64,000 nt of DNA from Phytobacter diazotrophicus (GCA_004346725.1 SMDE01000007.1:248001-312000), one strand, 5' to 3'. Shown: positions 29,768 through 40,963, numbered from the stretch's first letter. Numbers and translations are program-made. Notes: generated from the letters alone by a model not told the origin.

Positions 29768-29929
29768 TAGTTAAACTCCTGTATTGAAATTTGTTCCTAA
29801 AATTAACACGTGCGTAGATTTTGTTACAGCACCGGCAGCGATTCCTGCTGACAACAGGAGCCCGGCTAATTAGGATAACCACACTTGCTGCTCAGGGCAG
29901 CGGCAAACGTTACTAACCAGGGAGAATAC

Positions 29930-31783
29930 ATGCGAACCCTTTGGCGCTTTATTGCCGTTTTTTTTAAGTGGACATGGCGATTGCTGAACTTTATCCGCAA
30001 TCTGGTGCTCAATTTGTTCTTTATTTTATTGGTACTGGTCGGCGTGGGCCTGTGGATGCAGTTTAGCGACAGCAAAGCAGAACATGCCAGCCGGGGTGCG
30101 TTGTTGATGGATATTACCGGCGTGGTCGTGGATAAACCCTCCGCCAGTAACCGACTCGGCGCGCTGGGTCGCCAGTTCTTTGGCGCAAGCTCCGACCGCC
30201 TGCAGGAAAACTCGCTGTTCGACATCGTCGACACCATTCGTCAGGCGCAATCAGACCGGAATATCACCGGGATTGTGCTCGATTTGAAAAACTTTGCCGG
30301 GGCGGATCAACCGTCAATGCAGTATATCGGTAAGGCACTGCGCGAGTTCCGCGATAGCGGTAAGCCGGTTTATGCAGTGGGCGATAACTACAGCCAGGGG
30401 CAGTATTACCTCGCGAGCTTCGCCAATAAAATTTGGCTCTCGCCGCAAGGGGTGGTTGATCTGCATGGCTTCGCCACTAACGGCCTGTATTACAAATCCC
30501 TGCTCGACAAGCTGAAAGTCAGTACCCATGTGTTCCGCGTCGGCACCTATAAATCCGCCGTTGAACCGTTTATCCGCGACGACATGTCTCCGGCCGCGCG
30601 CGATGCAGATAGCCGCTGGGTGGGCGAACTTTGGCAAAATTATCTCAACACCATTGCCGCAAACCGTCAGGTTACCGCGCAACAGATTTTCCCTGGCGCA
30701 CAAGGCGTGCTGGACGGTCTGCGTAAAGTAGATGGCGATACGGCGAAGTACGCGCTGGATAACAAACTGGTGGACGAGCTGGGCTCCAGCGCCGATGCGG
30801 AAAAAGCGCTGACCAAACAGTTTGGCTGGGATGATAAAGACAAGAATTTCCGCGCCATCAGCTATTACGATTATCAGCTGAAAAAACCGAGCGACATGGG
30901 CGACGCCGTAGCCGTGGTCTTTGCGAACGGCGCGATCATGGACGGTAACGAAACCCCGGGGAACGTGGGTGGCGATACCACTGCGTCGCAGATCCGCGAC
31001 GCGCGTCTGGATCCGAAAGTGAAAGCCATTGTGCTGCGTGTTAACAGCCCTGGCGGCAGCGTCAGCGCCTCGGAAGTGATCCGTTCTGAACTGGCCGCGG
31101 CCCGTGCGGCAGGCAAACCGGTCGTGGTCTCGATGGGCGGTATGGCGGCATCCGGTGGTTACTGGATCTCAACGCCTGCGAATTACATCGTGGCGAATGC
31201 CAGCACCCTGACCGGGTCGATTGGTATTTTCGGCGTCATCAATACGCTGGAAAACAGCCTCGACAGCATTGGCGTGCATACCGACGGCGTGGCAACGTCT
31301 CCGCTGGCGGATGTCAGCGTGACCAAAGCGCTGCCGCCGGAAGTTCAGCAGATGATGCAGATCAGCATTGAGAACGGCTATAAACGCTTTATCACGCTGG
31401 TCGCTCAGTCGCGTAACAGCACGCCGGAGCAGATTGATAAAATCGCACAGGGCCATGTCTGGACTGGTCAGGATGCGAAAGCCAACGGGCTGGTCGACGG
31501 GCTGGGTGATTTCGACGATGCGCTAAACAAAGCGGCTGAGCTGGCGAAACTCAAACAGTGGCATGTGGATTGGTATCAGGATGAACCGTCATTCTTTGAT
31601 CGCGTGATGGATAGCATGTCAGGTTCCGTACGCGCCATGTTGCCACAGGCATTGCAGGCGTATCTGCCCGCGCCGCTGGCCAGTGCGGCAGTTCAGGTCA
31701 AAGCTGAAACAGACAAACTGGCGGCGTTTAACGATCCGCAAAACCGCTACGCGTTTTGCCTGACCTGCGCCAACATTCGCTAA
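29930..31783 (+). CDS. sppA: Signal peptide peptidase SppA (protease IV)
   Basis: Inner-membrane serine protease that degrades cleaved signal peptides. 617 aa (618 in E. coli). One N-terminal membrane anchor (about residues 22-45, [20 protein letters not shown]) is followed by tandem SppA domains. The catalytic Lys is in [12 protein letters not shown] and the nucleophile Ser is in [12 protein letters not shown], the known Lys/Ser dyad. GGGAG precedes the ATG at 29930. A clear terminator follows and ansA begins 129 bases later. Confidence 0.97.
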   Translation: MRTLWRFIAVFFKWTWRLLNFIRNLVLNLFFILLVLVGVGLWMQFSDSKAEHASRGALLMDITGVVVDKPSASNRLGALGRQFFGASSDRLQENSLFDIVDTIRQAQSDRNITGIVLDLKNFAGADQPSMQYIGKALREFRDSGKPVYAVGDNYSQGQYYLASFANKIWLSPQGVVDLHGFATNGLYYKSLLDKLKVSTHVFRVGTYKSAVEPFIRDDMSPAARDADSRWVGELWQNYLNTIAANRQVTAQQIFPGAQGVLDGLRKVDGDTAKYALDNKLVDELGSSADAEKALTKQFGWDDKDKNFRAISYYDYQLKKPSDMGDAVAVVFANGAIMDGNETPGNVGGDTTASQIRDARLDPKVKAIVLRVNSPGGSVSASEVIRSELAAARAAGKPVVVSMGGMAASGGYWISTPANYIVANASTLTGSIGIFGVINTLENSLDSIGVHTDGVATSPLADVSVTKALPPEVQQMMQISIENGYKRFITLVAQSRNSTPEQIDKIAQGHVWTGQDAKANGLVDGLGDFDDALNKAAELAKLKQWHVDWYQDEPSFFDRVMDSMSGSVRAMLPQALQAYLPAPLASAAVQVKAETDKLAAFNDPQNRYAFCLTCANIR

Positions 31784-31805
31784 CGAACTGCACGTTTTGT
31801 ATTCA

Positions 31806-31842
31806 GGCGGAGATCGGCATCACGCTGGCTCCGCCTTTTCTT
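31806..31842 (+). terminator. sppA terminator
   Basis: Stem GGCGGAG/CTCCGCC with a 16-base loop that itself can pair (GGC/GCt), followed by TTTTCTTT. Confidence 0.85.
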
Positions 31843-31912
31843 TGCGCTTTCGCTGTATCATTCATTCACTGCGTATATAATCCCCCCACTCTGTAACAAC
31901 ACATTTTCAATC

Positions 31913-32929
31913 ATGCAAAAAAAATCGATTTATGTTGCCTACACTGGCGGTACCATCGGTATGCAACGTTCCGAACACGGCTACGTTCCCGTCTCCGGTC
32001 ACCTGCAGCGTCAACTGGCGTTGATGCCTGAATTCCATCGCCCTGAAATGCCTGATTTCACCATCCACGAATATGATCCGTTGATGGACTCCTCCGATAT
32101 GACGCCGGAAGACTGGCAGCATATTGCTGACGATATCAAAGCCCACTACGAGGATTATGATGGCTTTGTGATCCTGCACGGCACCGACACCATGGCATAC
32201 ACCGCCTCGGCGTTGTCGTTTATGCTGGAAAATTTGAGTAAGCCGGTTATCGTCACAGGCTCGCAAATCCCGCTGGCAGAGCTGCGTTCCGACGGTCAGA
32301 TCAATTTGCTCAATTCGCTGTACGTGGCGGCCAACTTCCCGATTAACGAAGTGACGCTGTTCTTTAACAACCGCCTCTATCGCGGCAATCGCACCACTAA
32401 AGCACATGCGGACGGCTTTGACGCCTTTGCCTCACCGAACCTGTCGCCGCTGCTGGAAGCGGGAATACATATTCGCCGCCTTAATACCCCGCCTGCGCCG
32501 CACGGTAACGGCGAGCTGGTTGTTCATCCGATCACCCCGCAACCGATTGGCGTGGTGACAATCTATCCGGGTATCTCGGCAGACGTGGTAAGAAACTTTC
32601 TGCGCCAGCCCGTGAAAGCGCTGATTTTGCGCTCTTATGGCGTGGGCAATGCGCCGCAAAACGGGGAGTTTCTCAAAGAGTTACAGGAAGCCAGCGCTCG
32701 CGGCATTGTGGTGGTCAATCTGACGCAGTGTATGTCGGGTAAGGTCAATATGGGCGGCTACGCTACCGGTAATGCGCTGGCGCATGCGGGTGTGATTGGC
32801 GGGGCGGATATGACAGTAGAAGCCACGCTGACTAAACTGCATTATCTGTTGAGTCAGGATTTGGACGCCGCGGCGATTCGCAGCGCCATGACGCAGAATC
32901 TGCGCGGTGAGCTCACCGCAGACGAATAA
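31913..32929 (+). CDS. ansA: Cytoplasmic L-asparaginase I AnsA
   Basis: Hydrolyses asparagine to aspartate and ammonia in the cytoplasm; no signal peptide. 338 aa. The nucleophilic threonines are in AYTGGTIGMQ near the N-terminus and in LHGTDTMAYTASAL (with Asp), and the Lys partner is in the LNLTQCMSGKVNMGGY region. pncA starts 10 bases after the stop, and E. coli has the same pair, so they are probably one unit. Confidence 0.97.
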   Translation: MQKKSIYVAYTGGTIGMQRSEHGYVPVSGHLQRQLALMPEFHRPEMPDFTIHEYDPLMDSSDMTPEDWQHIADDIKAHYEDYDGFVILHGTDTMAYTASALSFMLENLSKPVIVTGSQIPLAELRSDGQINLLNSLYVAANFPINEVTLFFNNRLYRGNRTTKAHADGFDAFASPNLSPLLEAGIHIRRLNTPPAPHGNGELVVHPITPQPIGVVTIYPGISADVVRNFLRQPVKALILRSYGVGNAPQNGEFLKELQEASARGIVVVNLTQCMSGKVNMGGYATGNALAHAGVIGGADMTVEATLTKLHYLLSQDLDAAAIRSAMTQNLRGELTADE

Positions 32930-32939
32930 GGAAAAGCCG

Positions 32940-33581
32940 ATGAAACAACGCGCTTTGCTTTTGGTCGACCTGCAAAATGATTTCTGTGCAGGCGGCGCGC
33001 TGGCTGTGGCGGAAGGCGACAGCACGGTCGATGTGGCGAACACGCTGATCGACTGGTGCCAGGCACGCGGCGAACCTGTACTGGCGACCCAGGACTGGCA
33101 TCCGGCTAACCACGGCAGTTTCGCCAGTCAGCACCAGGTTGCGCCCTTTTCACAAGGTATGCTTGATGGCCTGGCGCAAACCTTCTGGCCGGACCATTGC
33201 ATACAGCACTGCGAAGGCGCAGCGTTGCATCCCCTGTTGAAAACCTCAGCCATCGATGCCGTGTTTCACAAGGGGCAAAGCCCGGTTATCGACAGCTACA
33301 GCGCTTTTTTTGATAACGGGCATCGGCAGAAAACCGAACTCGATGACTGGTTGCGTCAGCACGACATTGCTGAGTTAACCATCATGGGGCTTGCCACCGA
33401 CTATTGCGTGAAATTCACTGTCCTGGATGCGCTGAAACTGGGCTATCGCGTCAACGTCATTACCGACGGCTGTCGTGGGGTGAACATCAATGCGCAAGAC
33501 AGCGCCCACGCCTTTATGGAGATGGCCGCGGAAGGCGCAACGCTCTATACGCTGGCCGACTGGCAGGAAACCCAGGGGTAA
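32940..33581 (+). CDS. pncA: Nicotinamidase PncA
   Basis: Deamidates nicotinamide to nicotinate for NAD recycling. 213 aa, E. coli length. The isochorismatase-like triad is visible: Asp10 in LVDLQNDFCAGG, Lys in AVFHKGQ and Cys in MGLATDYCVKFT. Metal ligands are in TQDWHPANHGSF. The ATG at 32940 follows AAGGAAAAGC and lies 10 bases after ansA. The gene is convergent with yeaC across a palindromic hairpin. Confidence 0.97.
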   Translation: MKQRALLLVDLQNDFCAGGALAVAEGDSTVDVANTLIDWCQARGEPVLATQDWHPANHGSFASQHQVAPFSQGMLDGLAQTFWPDHCIQHCEGAALHPLLKTSAIDAVFHKGQSPVIDSYSAFFDNGHRQKTELDDWLRQHDIAELTIMGLATDYCVKFTVLDALKLGYRVNVITDGCRGVNINAQDSAHAFMEMAAEGATLYTLADWQETQG

Positions 33582-33606
33582 GACTTTTGCGGGCCGCCGA
33601 CTTCAA

Positions 33607-33636
33607 CCCGGCTACTGGCAGGAAAACGTAGCCGGG
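33607..33636. repeat. REP-like palindrome between pncA and yeaC
   Basis: CCCGGCTAC (33607-33615) and GTAGCCGGG (33628-33636) pair perfectly around a 12-base loop. It has no T-run, so it is more a REP-type stem separating convergent genes than a classic terminator. Confidence 0.6.
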
Positions 33637-33646
33637 ATCTTGCGAA

Positions 33647-33925
33647 TCATTGCATTTTCAGCGTCGCAATTGGCTTAGGCGTAATGCCAAAGTCTTCTTT
33701 CAGTTGCTGCTTGCTCTTCATCACCATCTGTCCTTGCGTGTCGATGGTCATGTGCTGCGCGTCGGTGTTATGGCGGGCCTGCCATAACATAACCAGTTGC
33801 AGGCTGTTCTCTTTTTGTTCTGCCGTCAGCGCAACACCATCCGGCCACTTACCCAATTCGACAGCCGTTACCAGACGTTGATAGATGTCCGGTGTCATAC
33901 TGTTAATGACTTGTTCGAAATCCAT
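33647..33925 (-). CDS. yeaC: YeaC family protein (DUF1315)
   Basis: Conserved small protein of unknown function, 92 aa, closely like E. coli YeaC: INSMTPDIYQRLVTAVELGK at the start and MVMKSKQQLKEDFGI near the end. Predicted soluble and cytoplasmic. It follows msrB by 40 bases on the same strand, as in E. coli. Confidence 0.95.
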   Translation of the reverse strand: MDFEQVINSMTPDIYQRLVTAVELGKWPDGVALTAEQKENSLQLVMLWQARHNTDAQHMTIDTQGQMVMKSKQQLKEDFGITPKPIATLKMQ

Positions 33926-33965
33926 GCTAAATTAACTCCACTGGAATAATAGCTGAATCGATTCC

Positions 33966-34379
33966 TCACCCCAGAGTCCGATCGCCGTTTTCATCGTCGG
34001 TAAAACTCAACGAGGCAGAATTCACGCAATAACGTTCACCGGTTGGTTGTGGACCATCCGGGAAAACATGTCCCAGATGCGCGTCACAACTACCGCAACG
34101 AATTTCAACACGCTGCATACCGTGCGAGTAATCGTTTATATAGCGAATGGACTCTTCACTTACTGGCTCAAAAAAGCTCGGCCAGCCGCAGCCTGAATCA
34201 TACTTGGTCTGCGAATGAAACAGGGGAGCGTCGCAAACCAGACAGTGATACACGCCTTCACGTTTGTTGTGTAAAAGACGGCCTGTGAAAGGCGGCTCGG
34301 TACCGTGATCCTGTGTCACGTAGAACTGCATCTCCGTCAGATTTTTTTTCAGGTCATCCTGAGAGGATTTCGTAGTCAT
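33966..34379 (-). CDS. msrB: Peptide-methionine (R)-S-oxide reductase MsrB
   Basis: Reduces the R epimer of methionine sulfoxide in proteins. 137 aa, E. coli length. The structural zinc is held by two CxxC pairs (CLVCDAPL and [12 protein letters not shown]). The catalytic Cys is in [12 protein letters not shown]. It is divergent from gapA over a 342-base gap that carries the gapA control region. Confidence 0.97.
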   Translation of the reverse strand: MTTKSSQDDLKKNLTEMQFYVTQDHGTEPPFTGRLLHNKREGVYHCLVCDAPLFHSQTKYDSGCGWPSFFEPVSEESIRYINDYSHGMQRVEIRCGSCDAHLGHVFPDGPQPTGERYCVNSASLSFTDDENGDRTLG

Positions 34380-34497
34380 AAGCTCACATCTCGCGGTAAG
34401 AATTCGTACAACTTCACTTCGATTCTAACAAAACATTAACAATGAAGTGATAACTTTTGATCTAAACTTACTTGCTGCGAATCCCCGGGCGGGTAAT

Positions 34498-34513
34498 TGT
34501 GATCACTCTCACA
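34498..34513. promoter_or_regulatory. CRP site in the gapA upstream region
   Basis: TGTGATCACTCTCACA matches TGTGA-N6-TCACA exactly. It lies about 150 bases upstream of the gapA -35 and about 120 bases before the msrB start, so it could act on either gene. A CCCCATATGGGG palindrome lies at 34552-34563. Confidence 0.7.
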
Positions 34514-34650
34514 TTTTTATCCTGCATGACCTTTAAAATTCGGGGCGGCGTCCCCATATGGGGAGCATGCTCATAGGAAGAGTGAGACGAGTCAGTCGAA
34601 CAAAGGTTATGCGGAGGATTGATTTGTCGCAATGATTGACACGATTCCGC

Positions 34651-34678
34651 TTGACGCTGCGTAAGGTTTTTGTAATTT
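34651..34678 (+). promoter_or_regulatory. gapA promoter
   Basis: TTGACG (34651-34656) and TAATTT (34673-34678) are 16 bases apart, in sequence nearly identical to the E. coli gapA P1 region. The start would be near 34685, giving a leader of about 37 bases that ends in TGGTGGAATAT before the ATG. Confidence 0.75.
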
Positions 34679-34709
34679 TACAGCCAACCTTTTATTCACT
34701 AACAAATAG

Positions 34710-35717
<1,008 letters not shown>

Positions 35718-35740
35718 GTTGAGATGAGACATTGATCTAT

Positions 35741-35767
35741 AAAGGCGACTTCGGTCGCCTTTTTTTA
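35741..35767 (+). terminator. gapA terminator
   Basis: AAAGGCGACT/GGTCGCCTTT around a short TTC-type loop, then a run of seven T. A classic strong intrinsic terminator. Confidence 0.92.
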
Positions 35768-35915
35768 TGTTTCGCGTCATCCTGAAAGCTGCTTCCTCAC
35801 TGGCGCTGCTCGCGGATGCTGGCCGCAGAATTCTCTGTGCTCCCGGCTCTCTTCAGACTTGCCGTCCCGATGCAGCTTTCATGATTTTGTGTCTCGCTAA
35901 ACGAAGGATTGCACC

Positions 35916-36800
35916 ATGATAAACAAAATTTTTGCTCTCCCGGTTGTTGAACAAATTTCCTCCGCCCTCTCTCGCCGCCTGATGGACGAACTGGACGTTA
36001 TCGTTATCGACCACCCACAAGTTAAAGCCTCTTTTGCTCTGCAGGGCGCACATCTGCTCTCCTGGAAACCGCAGGGAGAAGACGAAGCGCTGTGGTTGAG
36101 CGGCAACACGCCGTTTAAAAACGGCGTGGCGTTGCGCGGCGGCGTACCGATCTGCTGGCCATGGTTTGGCCCGGCTGCACAGCAGGGTCTGCCTGCTCAC
36201 GGTTTCGCACGTAACCTGGCATGGACACTGAAAGCGCATAATGAAGATGATAAGGGGGTTGTGCTGACATTTGAGCTGCACAGCAGCGAAGCGTCCCGCC
36301 AATACTGGCCGCATGATTTCACGCTGTTTGCCCGCTATAAATTGGGTAAAACCTGCGAAATCGAACTGGAAGCGCACGGCGATTTCGAAACCACCTCAGC
36401 GCTGCATACCTATTTCAACGTCGGCGATATCCATGCGGTGAAAGTCAGCGGTCTGGGCGATCGTTTCATTGATAAAGTGAACAACGCGCAAGAAGATGCA
36501 CTGACCGATGGCGTACAGACATTCCCGGATCGCACCGATCGCGTCTATCTGAATCCGGAAGCCTGCAGTGTGATCCATGACAGTGCGCTGAACCGCACCA
36601 TTGAAGTGATCCATCACCATCATACTAACGTTGTCGCATGGAACCCGGGTCCGGCGCTCTCCGCCAGCATGACCGACATGCCGGATGATGGTTATAAAAC
36701 ATTTGTTTGTGTTGAATCAGCCTGCGCGACCGCGCCGCAAAAAACCACCGAAGAAAAACCGTCTCGCCTGGCGCAGACGATCCGCGTGGTTAAACGCTAA
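35916..36800 (+). CDS. yeaD: Glucose-6-phosphate 1-epimerase YeaD
   Basis: Aldose-1-epimerase-fold enzyme that interconverts the alpha and beta anomers of hexose-6-phosphates, 294 aa as in E. coli YeaD. Signatures visible are GAHLLSWKPQGEDEALWLS, GGVPICWPWFGP (ending HGFARNLAW), the catalytic His in LHTYFNVGD and Glu in VCVESA near the C-terminus. It stands after gapA but has its own 198-base upstream region because the gapA terminator intervenes. Confidence 0.95.
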   Translation: MINKIFALPVVEQISSALSRRLMDELDVIVIDHPQVKASFALQGAHLLSWKPQGEDEALWLSGNTPFKNGVALRGGVPICWPWFGPAAQQGLPAHGFARNLAWTLKAHNEDDKGVVLTFELHSSEASRQYWPHDFTLFARYKLGKTCEIELEAHGDFETTSALHTYFNVGDIHAVKVSGLGDRFIDKVNNAQEDALTDGVQTFPDRTDRVYLNPEACSVIHDSALNRTIEVIHHHHTNVVAWNPGPALSASMTDMPDDGYKTFVCVESACATAPQKTTEEKPSRLAQTIRVVKR

Positions 36801-36890
36801 TTGTGATAGCCCGGGTAAGCCGTGTTCCCGGGCTCTCCCCGACTTATTCGGGCAACAGCATCCGCATCTTATACACTTATGCGCGACGCG

Positions 36891-37748
36891 CTACACCACA
36901 TCCAGGGGTGTTTTACGCCCCGGTGCCGGAAATGCGTTATCCAGCCGCGCCAGATCCTCTGCGCTCAGCGTAATGTTCAACGCAGCGGCATTTTCCCGGG
37001 CATGCGCCACAGTGCCCGCTTTTGGAATAGCCATCACCCCCTCGTGACTAATAACCCAGGCCAGCAGAATTTGTGCCGCCGTCGCGTTATGGGCTCGAGC
37101 AATATCCGTCACTACGCTGTTATTCAGCAATCCATCACGCAGACGCCCGGCCTGCGCCAGCGGGCAGTATGCCATCACCGGCATCTGTTGTTGCTGGCAC
37201 CAGGGCAGCAGGTCATATTCGATACCGCGCGACCCCAGATGATAGAGCACCTGATCGGTCACGCAGGCTTTACCACCCTGCACCCGCCAGAGTTCCTGCA
37301 TATCGGCATAATCGAGGTTCGACACACCCCAGCGGCGAATTTTGCCCTGCGCAATGAGGGTCTCCATCACCTCCACCGTTTCAGCCAGCGAAAAATTTCC
37401 CCGCCAGTGCAGCAGATAGAGATCGAGATAATCGGTTTTCAGACGGCGCAGGCTCGCCTCACAAGCCGCAATTGCTTTTTTACCGCCGGCATTCCACGGA
37501 TACACTTTCGACACCAGGTAGACTTTGTCGCGTAATCCACCCTGCAGGGCATCACCGACCACCTCTTCTGCCCCACCGTCCGCGTACATTTCCGCCGTAT
37601 CGATAAGCGTAAGCCCGGCATCAATGCCCGCCCGTAGTGCATCCACCTCTTTACTGTGCTGGCGGTCATTCTCCCCCATATACCAGGTACCCTGACCAAT
37701 AGCAGGCAGTGTCACCTCGCCTGCGAAGACCACATTTCTCTCTGCCAT
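36891..37748 (-). CDS. yeaE: Aldo-keto reductase YeaE
   Basis: NADPH-dependent aldo-keto reductase, 285 aa (284 in E. coli YeaE, which reduces methylglyoxal). The catalytic tetrad is recognisable: Asp and Tyr in LIDTAEMYADGGAE, Lys in VYLVSKVYPWN and His in YLLHWRGNFS. The NADPH site is IPKAGTVAHARENAA. The ATG at 37748 follows a very good AGGAGGATGAT site. It is convergent with yeaD and lies downstream of the mipA terminator. Confidence 0.95.
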   Translation of the reverse strand: MAERNVVFAGEVTLPAIGQGTWYMGENDRQHSKEVDALRAGIDAGLTLIDTAEMYADGGAEEVVGDALQGGLRDKVYLVSKVYPWNAGGKKAIAACEASLRRLKTDYLDLYLLHWRGNFSLAETVEVMETLIAQGKIRRWGVSNLDYADMQELWRVQGGKACVTDQVLYHLGSRGIEYDLLPWCQQQQMPVMAYCPLAQAGRLRDGLLNNSVVTDIARAHNATAAQILLAWVISHEGVMAIPKAGTVAHARENAAALNITLSAEDLARLDNAFPAPGRKTPLDVV

Positions 37749-37783
37749 ATCATCCTCCTGCGCTAAATGCACCACCGTAAAGC

Positions 37784-37808
37784 AAAACAGGGCCAATGGC
37801 CCTGTTTT
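37784..37808 (-). terminator. mipA terminator
   Basis: AAAACAGGGCC/GGCCCTGTTTT with a three-base loop, followed on the minus strand by TTTTGCTTT-like sequence. It separates mipA from yeaE. Confidence 0.85.
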
Positions 37809-37839
37809 AATGCACAGATTGCACTATAAAGACGCACAA

Positions 37840-38583
37840 TCAGAAACGATACGTTACCCCTGCCGATAACAATCCGGCCCAGGATTTATCCACCATCGGA
37901 CTGTCTTTAATTTCATCAGACAGATGGGTATAGCGCCCGGTGCCGTAAACGCTCCAGTTGTCGTTCAGACGATAGCTGGCGGTAAGTTCCAGATAAGGGC
38001 TCCAGCCATTGTCCGGATCGTAGCTATTAAGGCCGCTGCGACGTGATTCTTCGCGCGATACACCATAATAGTACTCGTTTTGATTATCGCTGTTCCATTC
38101 AACCCCGATACCCGGCGTCAGCGTCAGGCCACCATTGGTATAGCGATACAGCCAGGCCAGATCCCATGTCACACCATTACTGTTGTCCAGCACATCACCA
38201 GCCAGAGACGTGCGCAGGAAACCGTATTCGGTGTTATGAATATACGAAAGCCCCGCCACTGCGGTTGACTTACGTTTATTCAACTGACGCAGTTGATTAT
38301 TGTCACTGTCACCCGGCTTAAAGCTCCAGGGCGAATATGCGGCAAAGATGGAGAGTTGGTCGGCCTGATCATTCCACAGGTAGTAGCCGCCGCCTAAACC
38401 ACGGAACCAGAAGTCATCACTTTCATAGGTGATAACCGGGATCGGATAGGTTTTATTGTCGTACTGTTTATACGGAGTCTCTACAACGCCCACGCCCGCC
38501 CCCAGGGAGAAGTTGCTTTCGGCATTGGCAGTAAAAGTAGAAGAAGCGATCAGCACGCCCAGTGCCAGGAGTTTGAGTTTCAT
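37840..38583 (-). CDS. mipA: MltA-interacting outer membrane protein MipA
   Basis: Outer-membrane beta-barrel scaffold that links the lytic transglycosylase MltA to PBP1B in E. coli. 247 aa. A signal peptide (MKLKLLALGVLIASSTFTAN, cleaved after NA-ES) is followed by alternating aromatic/polar strands and the terminal GVTYRF, a C-terminal Phe typical of barrels. Signatures are LGAGVGVVETPYKQYD and WFRGLGGGYYLWND. A GTG one codon upstream could also be the start and would give the E. coli length of 248. Confidence 0.95.
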   Translation of the reverse strand: MKLKLLALGVLIASSTFTANAESNFSLGAGVGVVETPYKQYDNKTYPIPVITYESDDFWFRGLGGGYYLWNDQADQLSIFAAYSPWSFKPGDSDNNQLRQLNKRKSTAVAGLSYIHNTEYGFLRTSLAGDVLDNSNGVTWDLAWLYRYTNGGLTLTPGIGVEWNSDNQNEYYYGVSREESRRSGLNSYDPDNGWSPYLELTASYRLNDNWSVYGTGRYTHLSDEIKDSPMVDKSWAGLLSAGVTYRF

Positions 38584-38904
38584 CACAGTCCATTAATTCC
38601 TGTAGTCAATAATCGGCGGAGTGAAGTTTAACCGTCCAGAACAGTCTACCCAAATTTTTTTACTTAACCATTACAAAACTAAACCCTATAGCCTGTGGTC
38701 TGTATATGACAGGGGGCTTACTGTTTTATGAAGCCGCTGTGATTTGAGAGTGGAAGGCTTATCACAAAAGAAAGCATTTGTGGATGAGTTATTGATATGT
38801 CATTGAAATTAGTTTTAGGCAGCATGCAAGTTTTGCAAATGCCATCTACGCTTAAATTAAGAAGACGATTTAACGAACCCGCATATTGTTAATAACATGC
38901 AACC

Positions 38905-38920
38905 TGGCATGAGGGTTGCT
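38905..38920 (+). promoter_or_regulatory. Sigma-54-type promoter of yeaGH
   Basis: TGGCATGAGGGTTGCT matches TGGCACN5TTGCW except one base, with GG and GC ten bases apart. The predicted start is near 38932, 88 bases before yeaG. NtrC/sigma-54 control of yeaGH is known in E. coli. The rest of the 436-base gap after mipA is AT-rich and shows no gene. Confidence 0.8.
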
Positions 38921-39019
38921 GTATGACTCTTAGCGTCGTTCAGTTAACGCTTCCGGGAGCCTCTACTATTCATATGAACGGCTCTTTACCTGTGCTAAAA
39001 AACGAAAGGACGGCATGCC

Positions 39020-40954
39020 ATGAATATATTCGATCACTACCGCCAGCGCTATGAAGCTGCCAAGGACGAAGAGTTCACACTGCAGGAATTTCTTACCATC
39101 TGTCGGCAAGACCGCAGTGCCTACGCTAACGCGGCAGAAAGGTTACTGATGGCCATTGGTGAGCCAGTGATGGTGGATACTGCTCAGGAGCCACGGCTTT
39201 CCCGTCTCTTTTCGAACCGGGTTATCGGACGCTACCCGGCGTTTGAAGAGTTCTATGGCATGGAAGAAGCAATCGAGCAAATTGTGTCTTATCTCAAACA
39301 TGCCGCCCAGGGGCTGGAAGAGAAGAAACAGATCCTTTATCTGCTCGGTCCGGTCGGGGGCGGTAAATCCTCGCTTGCCGAACGCCTGAAATCCTTAATG
39401 CAGCGGGTACCGATTTACGTGCTGAGCGCCAATGGCGAACGCAGCCCGGTCAACGACCATCCGCTATGTCTGTTCAACCCGCAGGAAGACGCGCAGATTC
39501 TGGAAAAGGAATATAACGTTCCGCGTCGTTACCTCGGCACCATCATGTCGCCGTGGGCGGCTAAACGCCTGCATGATTTTGGCGGTGACATCAGCAAATT
39601 CCGCGTGGTCAAAGTCTGGCCATCCGTACTTGAACAAATCGCCATCGCGAAAACAGAACCGGGCGATGAGAACAACCAGGACATCTCTGCTCTGGTGGGT
39701 AAAGTGGACATCCGTAAACTGGAAAACCACGCACAAAACGATCCCGATGCCTATGGCTACTCCGGCGCACTGTGCCGCGCGAACCAGGGCATCATGGAAT
39801 TCGTTGAGATGTTCAAAGCGCCTATTAAAGTGCTGCACCCATTGCTGACCGCTACCCAGGAAGGCAACTACAACGGGACCGAAGGGATTTCCGCCCTGCC
39901 CTTTAACGGCATCATTCTTGCGCATTCAAACGAATCAGAGTGGGTCACTTTCCGTAATAACAAAAACAATGAGGCGTTCCTTGACCGCGTCTATATTGTC
40001 AAAGTCCCTTATTGCTTGCGGATCTCCGAAGAGATCAAAATTTACGAAAAACTGCTTAACCACAGTGAGTTGACCCATGCGCCATGCGCCCCGGGTACGC
40101 TGGAAACGCTGGCCCGCTTCTCGATTTTGTCGCGCCTGAAAGAGCCGGAAAACTCCAGCATCTACTCGAAAATGCGTGTCTACGACGGTGAAAGCCTGAA
40201 AGATACGGACCCGAAAGCGAAGTCCTACCAGGAGTATCGCGATTACGCCGGGGTGGATGAAGGGATGAACGGTCTGTCGACGCGTTTTGCCTTTAAGATC
40301 CTCTCCCGTGTGTTTAACTTCGATCATGCCGAAGTCGCCGCTAACCCGGTACATCTCTTTTATGTACTGGAACAGCAGATTGAACGTGAGCAGTTCCCGC
40401 AAGAGCTGGCAGAGCGTTATCTGGAATTCCTCAAAGGCTACCTGATCCCGAAATATGCTGAATTTATTGGCAAAGAGATCCAGACGGCCTATCTGGAATC
40501 CTACTCTGAATACGGACAGAATATTTTCGACCGTTATGTCACGTATGCAGATTTCTGGATTCAGGATCAGGAATACCGCGATCCGGATACCGGTCAGTTG
40601 TTTGACCGTGAATCGCTGAATGCTGAACTGGAAAAAATTGAAAAACCGGCCGGGATCAGTAACCCGAAAGATTTTCGTAACGAGATTGTCAACTTCGTGC
40701 TGCGTGCCCGTGCTAACAATAGTGGCCGTAACCCGAACTGGACCAGCTACGAAAAACTGCGCACGGTTATCGAGAAAAAAATGTTCTCGAATACCGAAGA
40801 GTTGCTGCCTGTTATTTCGTTTAACGCCAAAACCTCAACCGACGAACAGAAAAAACACGATGACTTTGTCGATCGTATGATGGAGAAAGGATACACCCGC
40901 AAACAGGTTCGCCTGCTGTGTGAATGGTATCTGCGTGTACGTAAATCATCATAA
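39020..40954 (+). CDS. yeaG: PrkA-type protein kinase YeaG
   Basis: Serine protein kinase of the PrkA family, 644 aa. An AAA+-like N-terminal domain carries the Walker A GPVGGGKSSLAERL (about residue 113-126), followed by the PrkA C-terminal kinase-like domain. In E. coli it acts in nitrogen starvation and stationary-phase adaptation together with YeaH. It stands first in yeaG-yeaH behind the sigma-54-type promoter; GAAAGGA precedes the ATG by 10 bases. The product is collinear with E. coli YeaG with no interruption. Confidence 0.97.
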   Translation: MNIFDHYRQRYEAAKDEEFTLQEFLTICRQDRSAYANAAERLLMAIGEPVMVDTAQEPRLSRLFSNRVIGRYPAFEEFYGMEEAIEQIVSYLKHAAQGLEEKKQILYLLGPVGGGKSSLAERLKSLMQRVPIYVLSANGERSPVNDHPLCLFNPQEDAQILEKEYNVPRRYLGTIMSPWAAKRLHDFGGDISKFRVVKVWPSVLEQIAIAKTEPGDENNQDISALVGKVDIRKLENHAQNDPDAYGYSGALCRANQGIMEFVEMFKAPIKVLHPLLTATQEGNYNGTEGISALPFNGIILAHSNESEWVTFRNNKNNEAFLDRVYIVKVPYCLRISEEIKIYEKLLNHSELTHAPCAPGTLETLARFSILSRLKEPENSSIYSKMRVYDGESLKDTDPKAKSYQEYRDYAGVDEGMNGLSTRFAFKILSRVFNFDHAEVAANPVHLFYVLEQQIEREQFPQELAERYLEFLKGYLIPKYAEFIGKEIQTAYLESYSEYGQNIFDRYVTYADFWIQDQEYRDPDTGQLFDRESLNAELEKIEKPAGISNPKDFRNEIVNFVLRARANNSGRNPNWTSYEKLRTVIEKKMFSNTEELLPVISFNAKTSTDEQKKHDDFVDRMMEKGYTRKQVRLLCEWYLRVRKSS

Positions 40955-40963
40955 TGCCAAAAT

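Noticed and set aside
36822-37535. 237-codon rightward frame opposite yeaE
   Set aside because: It lies antisense to the well-supported yeaE gene and shows no protein-like features.
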